This document shows, one piece after another, positions 6,064 to 6,982 of a DNA stretch of 6,982 nt; position 1 is the first letter of the stretch, and each line of letters starts with the position of its first letter. A model generated the notes under the pieces. It saw only the letters and a program-made list of their open reading frames with translations. It made no database searches and had not been told where the DNA came from. The stretch comes from Treponema sp. UBA3819 (lineage in GTDB: Bacteria; Spirochaetota; Spirochaetia; Treponematales; Treponemataceae), in NCBI GenBank assembly GCA_002369025.1, contig DFDV01000174.1:1-6982 (forward strand), read 5' to 3'. The position numbers were made by a program, and so were the translations under genes.

Positions 6064-6982
6064 TGGCCGGGCTTTATTTCCCACTCAGCTCCAATGGTAC
6101 GCCTTTCTATATTTGGAATGCGCTGGAAGGTAAGACAGTCTGCCCGGTGAATTATCACGCCCCGGCTGTTTGAAACATAGCCCGCAATTGCGTCTCCCGG
6201 TTTTGGTGAACAGCAACCCGCAAAACTTACCAGAAAATTTGTCGTGTCTCCAATCTTAATTTTTCCGCTGTAGCGTTCGTCACTGGCCCGTTCTTCCTGT
6301 ACAGCCGTTGAGGCAGTCCTTGTCCGCCGGCGCTTACGCTTTTCATTCTGCACGGCCCGGGAATGTTCGTTCAGGGCGGCAATTTCTGCTGCTCTCCTTG
6401 CTTCTGCTTCCCGGTCAGTAAAGTTGGGGTCGTTTGCCACCAGCCATGCGTGAATTTTCTGCCGCGCCTTGCTGGTGCGTACTACTTTCAGCTGGCTTTC
6501 GGTGGGGTGGGCCTGGGGATTGGTGAGAATTTCAATAATCTGAGTATTTTCCAGGGGCTTTGTAATGGGAATGATTTTTCCGTCAGCCTTTGCGCCTATG
6601 ATTTTTTCTCCCACGGCGCTGTGCACATGATAGGCAAAGTCAATGGCGGTACTTCCGGAAGGCAGCTGAACAACATCTCCCGCCGGCGTAAAGACAAAGA
6701 TTTCGTCTCCCAGCAAATCGCTCTTTAACTGGGCAAAAAAAGTCTCGTCATTCAAATCCTGTTCCCGCAGGTGCTGCAGCTGGTTTACAATGCCCAGGTC
6801 GCTTATGTCCACCTTGTCGTGGTTGCTGCCTTTTTTGTAGAGCCAGTGGGAAGCAACACCATGTTCCGCCTTTTCGTGCATTTCTGCCGTGCGGATCTGA
6901 ATTTCCATGGGTTTTCCCTCGCAGATAACGGTGGTGTGCAGGGACTGGTAACCGTTTGCCTTGGGCATGGCAATGTAATCCT
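6060..6982 (-). CDS. Rel/SpoT-type (p)ppGpp synthetase/hydrolase, C-terminal part (5' end outside window)
   Basis: The frame enters at the right edge as DYIAMPKANGYQSLHT, the hallmark near the end of the RelA/SpoT synthetase domain, so the hydrolase and most of the synthetase lie outside the window. Residue numbers here count from the Met at 6968. The synthetase end (MEIQIRT, AEHGVASHW) is followed by a TGS domain at about 88-150 (EIFVFTPAGDVVQLP, AIDFAYHVH). Then come a helical part (TSKARQKIHAWL), an Arg/Glu-rich linker at about 185-230 and a zinc-finger-type domain with Cys252-Cys253, His274 and Cys278 (GCCSPKPGD, HRADC). The protein stops 24 residues later at GAEWEIKPGH, so the ACT/RRM domain that usually ends long Rel proteins is missing. 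The DNA beyond is a complete gene on the other strand, so this is not a recent frameshift within the window. Rel controls the stringent response from the ribosome. Whether this copy is bifunctional cannot be judged without the N-terminus. Confidence 0.95.
   Translation of the reverse strand, partial: DYIAMPKANGYQSLHTTVICEGKPMEIQIRTAEMHEKAEHGVASHWLYKKGSNHDKVDISDLGIVNQLQHLREQDLNDETFFAQLKSDLLGDEIFVFTPAGDVVQLPSGSTAIDFAYHVHSAVGEKIIGAKADGKIIPITKPLENTQIIEILTNPQAHPTESQLKVVRTSKARQKIHAWLVANDPNFTDREAEARRAAEIAALNEHSRAVQNEKRKRRRTRTASTAVQEERASDERYSGKIKIGDTTNFLVSFAGCCSPKPGDAIAGYVSNSRGVIIHRADCLTFQRIPNIERRTIGAEWEIKPGH

Noticed and set aside
6040..6090. Intrinsic terminator between the phosphoesterase and rel
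   Set aside because: No GC-rich hairpin with a T-tract is visible on either strand; only the CTAG palindrome of the two stops is present.
1..6982. Mobile element, CRISPR array, prophage or defence system
   Set aside because: No transposase, integrase, regular repeat-spacer pattern, target-site duplication or recognised defence gene was found; the complete genes are packed as ordinary chromosomal operons.

Overview
The window looks like chromosomal core DNA from a Gram-negative-type bacterium. It encodes an exported protein with an outer-membrane beta-barrel look, a lipoprotein with a loose lipobox, and familiar housekeeping genes. My best guess is a spirochaete, probably a host-associated Treponema of moderate GC. 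I base this on overall gene style, a long single Rel/SpoT-type protein, very short mRNA leaders and the style of the GC-rich intergenic segment. That is recognition from memory, not a proven assignment. No CRISPR array, tRNA, rRNA, transposase or integrase is visible.

Layout: (1) 3-848, plus strand: the 3' part of an RlmM-like 23S rRNA ribose 2'-O-methyltransferase with the K-D-K-E tetrad. (2) 849-964: a GC-rich gap between convergent genes with two strong inverted repeats, possibly a dispersed intergenic element. (3) 965-1903, minus strand: metA, complete, carrying Glu111, the residue associated with acetyl-CoA rather than succinyl-CoA use. (4) 1904-1952: a 49-bp divergent promoter region with candidate -10 boxes so close to both start codons that both messages would be nearly leaderless. 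(5) 1953-6063, plus strand: four tightly packed genes: an HSL-type alpha/beta hydrolase whose nucleophile Ser and catalytic His are both replaced, a U32-family TrhP-like tRNA hydroxylase with an extra segment of about 50 residues, an exported beta-rich protein of unknown function, and a calcineurin-like metallophosphoesterase lipoprotein. The last three are joined by 4-bp start/stop overlaps (ATGA and TTGA). (6) 6060-6982, minus strand: the C-terminal part of a Rel/SpoT (p)ppGpp synthetase/hydrolase, which ends just after its zinc-finger domain without an ACT/RRM domain. Its stop codon and that of the phosphoesterase share one CTAG palindrome.

Functionally this is a mix of translation-related RNA modification (rRNA methylation, tRNA wobble hydroxylation), methionine biosynthesis, stringent response and cell-envelope proteins. 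I see no complete novel defence or mobile system. The most unusual items are the apparent pseudo-hydrolase leading the operon, the insertion in the U32 protein, the ACT-less Rel, and the exported-protein/phosphoesterase pair of unknown function.
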